DNA of 7,545 nucleotides from Flavobacteriia bacterium (GTDB lineage: Bacteria; Bacteroidota; Bacteroidia; Flavobacteriales; Flavobacteriaceae): contig DRQI01000194.1 of assembly GCA_011330545.1 (NCBI GenBank), positions 1-7,545 of the forward strand, given 5' to 3'. Made by a program: the position numbers and the translations under genes. Every line of letters begins with the position of its first letter. Position 1 is the first letter of the stretch. The notes beneath the pieces were generated by a model, which saw only the letters and a program-made list of their open reading frames with translations, was not told the origin of the DNA and did not search any database. Positions 5,715-7,545 of this stretch are shown in pieces.

Positions 5715-6094
5715 GTTCTATGACTGTTTTTTTGAATGTATTTAGGAATTAGTATAGATATCACGGTGATTATAATCCAAATACTTGTTCTAAACAGCAT
5801 GGCTTTTATACTTTCTTGTGCTACGGTATCGCTAAAGAATTTTAGATATACCAAAACTAAAAAGTGCATGGTTAGAATAAAAAGGGTTAGGTTTTTAGCC
5901 ATCTCCATTTTTTTCCAAATCAGGTAGGCTGCTAGAACAGAAATAAATCCGAATACAACATTATAAGAAACCAACCAAATAAGTACATTATACTCTTTAA
6001 CATCAATACCTAACAGCACTCTCGAACCTGCAAATACAGAGAGTGCACCTAAAAAAAAGGCTAATGAGGCGGCTATTTTTTTTAAAATATTCAT
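5711..6094 (-). CDS. Small four-helix membrane protein of unknown function
   Basis: The product has 127 residues and four predicted membrane helices at about 7-28, 38-60, 67-86 and 101-119, joined by short loops. The charged residues KKMEMAKN (61-68) lie between helices 2 and 3, and the tail KYIQKNSHRT is basic, so both ends are probably cytoplasmic. I do not recognise the family and see no catalytic motif. The start ATG 6094 lies 14 nt after the adaptor stop, and the stop overlaps the ATPase 1 start by 4 bp. That placement, inside an exporter operon and coupled to an ATPase, suggests an accessory membrane subunit, an assembly factor, or a protein acting on the same substrate; this is inference from context only. 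Confidence 0.85.
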   Translation of the reverse strand: MNILKKIAASLAFFLGALSVFAGSRVLLGIDVKEYNVLIWLVSYNVVFGFISVLAAYLIWKKMEMAKNLTLFILTMHFLVLVYLKFFSDTVAQESIKAMLFRTSIWIIITVISILIPKYIQKNSHRT

Positions 6095-6108
6095 GGCTAT
6101 TATAAAAT

Positions 6109-7026
6109 TTATTCTCCTTTTTTGTCAGAAAGGGTTGACGGTAGCATCCACATTTCTGCCGGCATGCCTATTTTTAGGCTTCCGTCATTTTTCACATCTA
6201 TTTTAACGGCATAAACCAGGTTTACACGTTCTTCTTTGGTTTGAATAATTTTTGGGGTAAACTCGGCTTCTGAAGCTATCCAAGAAATGATTCCTTGATA
6301 GTCTCTCATCGTGTCGCCGGCATCAATTTTTACCGTTACTTCTTGTCCTATTTGCAGGTTAGGCAATTGTGTTTCGCCAACGTAAACGCGTAATTGCATG
6401 GTACTTAAATCGGCAATTTTATAAAGAGGCCTTCCGAACGAAGTAATTTCATAAGGCTCTGCATATTTTACCAAAACGGTACCATTTACCGGATTGACAA
6501 TTTTACTTTTATCAATTTGGTCTTCTAGCTGTTGTATCTGTACATCTATGCTTTTTAGTTCGTTTACGATAGGTGCATTTTGAATTTCTACACTTCTAAT
6601 TTGCTGACGAATGACATCAATTTTACCATTGATATCATCTAATTGTTTTTGAGTTCCGGCATTTGATTTTATCAAATTTTCAATTCTGTTTTTAGAAATT
6701 TGAGCTGTTTTTAATTGCGATTTCAACACACTAATTTGCGACAAAACCCCTTTAGACTTAGAAGAAATTATATTTTTAGAAACCTTGAGTTGTTCTTTTT
6801 TTAAGGCTAATTGGAGGGTGTCAATATACCCTACCCATGTTCCCTTTTTTAAGGTTTGTCCTTCTTCTACAGTAAACTGTAGCAACTTGCCATTGCCTTC
6901 TGCCGAAATAGTGGTTTCGGTAGCTTCGAAGTTTCCGTAACCATCGGCATTGTTATTGCTTTTATTACAAGAAACAAGGATGCTTGTAATTAATAAGAGT
7001 CTGACTATTGTGTTTGTAATTCTCAT
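6109..7026 (-). CDS. Periplasmic adaptor lipoprotein, HlyD/membrane-fusion family (YbhG-like)
   Basis: The ATG at 7026-7024 gives a 305-residue protein whose N-terminus is a lipoprotein signal: MRITNTIVRLLLITSI then the lipobox LVSC with Cys20. A longer frame back to a TTG at 7077 would bury this signal behind 17 extra residues and is rejected. The layout is that of a membrane-fusion protein: first half-lipoyl strand set (about 37-66, ISAEGNGKLLQFTVEEGQ), a long alpha-helical hairpin (about 70-172, rich in Lys, Gln, Ile and Leu), the second half-lipoyl motif (IVNPVNGTVLVKYAEPYEI, 176-194), then a beta-barrel domain (about 208-260) and a final strand region (GMPAEMWM). It would bridge the ABC permeases and TolC across the periplasm. 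It follows the TolC gene by 66 nt and precedes the small membrane protein by 14 nt, consistent with one operon. Confidence 0.93.
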   Translation of the reverse strand: MRITNTIVRLLLITSILVSCNKSNNNADGYGNFEATETTISAEGNGKLLQFTVEEGQTLKKGTWVGYIDTLQLALKKEQLKVSKNIISSKSKGVLSQISVLKSQLKTAQISKNRIENLIKSNAGTQKQLDDINGKIDVIRQQIRSVEIQNAPIVNELKSIDVQIQQLEDQIDKSKIVNPVNGTVLVKYAEPYEITSFGRPLYKIADLSTMQLRVYVGETQLPNLQIGQEVTVKIDAGDTMRDYQGIISWIASEAEFTPKIIQTKEERVNLVYAVKIDVKNDGSLKIGMPAEMWMLPSTLSDKKGE

Positions 7027-7092
7027 AAGAATTGGTTTATGTGTTAATTTGTGTAATTGTTTATTTTTCAGGAACAATTCCCTCGTTGGGGG

Positions 7093-7545
7093 CTATGGGA
7101 TTCCTTTTGTTATTTTATAATTGGCTTTTGCCAATAACAATTCTATTTTATGGGTGCTTAAATTATTTTCTGCTTCGTACAGATTTGTCAATTCTGTTAT
7201 GTACTCCGATGAGGTTATTACCCCGTTTTTTAATTGCGCATCTGCCGATTGTAGAATCTTTTTACGCAATGCTATAATCGTTTCATCAGATTGAATAAAT
7301 GTAGAAATTTTATCAATTTCCGATTGCTGTTGGTTGAGTTCTATATTCGTATTTAATTGAAATATTTCTTGTTGACTGTCAATAATTTCTTTTTGTACTT
7401 GTAACGATTTTCGTTGTTTCTTAGAGGCACTCCAATCAAAAATATTCCAGTTTAGCTTAATCCCTACCATATAATAGGCTTGAAAAGAATTGTCTAAAAA
7501 GTTCAATCCCGGATTTCCGTAACCGCCACTGGCAAAACCCAATAC
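7093..7545 (-). CDS. TolC-family outer-membrane efflux protein, C-terminal part
   Basis: The last 150 codons of this gene are present; the frame is open to the right window edge and the 5' part lies outside. The fragment begins VLGFASGGYGNPGLNFL, which matches the GGYGxPGLN motif of Bacteroidetes TolC-family proteins, followed by a transmembrane strand-like stretch (YYMVGIKLNWNIFDW) with the typical W-xx-FDW motif. Two long coiled-coil helices follow (about residues 43-110 and 120-145 of the fragment), including NGVITSSEYITELTNLYEAE, which corresponds to the conserved G-x-x-(S/T)-x-x-(D/E) region of the second repeat. The protein would form the trimeric outer-membrane exit duct for the adaptor and ABC complex encoded next. 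The stop codon is TAG at 7095-7093. The apparent start inside the window is only an internal TTG. Confidence 0.92.
   Translation of the reverse strand, partial: VLGFASGGYGNPGLNFLDNSFQAYYMVGIKLNWNIFDWSASKKQRKSLQVQKEIIDSQQEIFQLNTNIELNQQQSEIDKISTFIQSDETIIALRKKILQSADAQLKNGVITSSEYITELTNLYEAENNLSTHKIELLLAKANYKITKGIP

Noticed and set aside
7027..7077. Longer start (TTG at 7077) for the adaptor protein
   Set aside because: The added residues would precede and mask a clear lipoprotein signal peptide that begins at the ATG at 7026.

Overview
The window suggests a member of the Bacteroidetes, most likely a Flavobacteriaceae-type organism. The DNA is AT-rich, start codons follow A-rich leaders rather than clear Shine-Dalgarno sites, a DUF2141 protein is present, and the gaps hold palindromic interspersed repeats of a kind I associate with flavobacterial genomes. 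The genus cannot be fixed from this sequence.

Every supported gene lies on the minus strand, so transcription runs from high to low coordinates. In that order: the C-terminal half of a TolC-family outer-membrane efflux protein (7545-7093, cut by the window edge); a lipoprotein HlyD/RND-type periplasmic adaptor (7026-6109); a small four-helix membrane protein of unknown function (6094-5711); an ABC ATPase (5714-4812) overlapping it by 4 bp; a second ABC ATPase (4715-3987); two ABC-2 permeases (3690-2584 and 2495-1374); a LOG-family phosphoribohydrolase-like protein (1363-629); a DUF2141 secreted protein (602-159); and the first 50 codons of another secreted protein (152-1, cut by the window edge).

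The first seven genes form a complete tripartite exporter of the E. coli YbhG-YbhF-YbhS-YbhR type, with its own TolC. The two ATPases match the N- and C-terminal halves of YbhF, here encoded by separate genes. Their departures from consensus are complementary. ATPase 1 keeps LSGG but has lost the Q-loop Gln and switch His; ATPase 2 keeps Gln and His but reads LPLGW in place of LSGG. A heterodimer would therefore have one consensus and one degenerate ATP site. The two permeases would form the membrane channel, and the adaptor would link it to TolC.

The operon is tight at both ends but is opened by three gaps in its middle (4716-4811, 3691-3986, 2496-2583). The two larger gaps are packed with palindromes and repeat-like elements, one ending 11 nt before a permease start codon. 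No RNA gene, CRISPR array, insertion sequence or convincing promoter was seen. The promoter and the terminator of the operon probably lie outside the window. The gene content is a known exporter type; the most notable points are the split asymmetric ATPase pair, the small membrane protein coupled to it, and the repeat-filled gaps.
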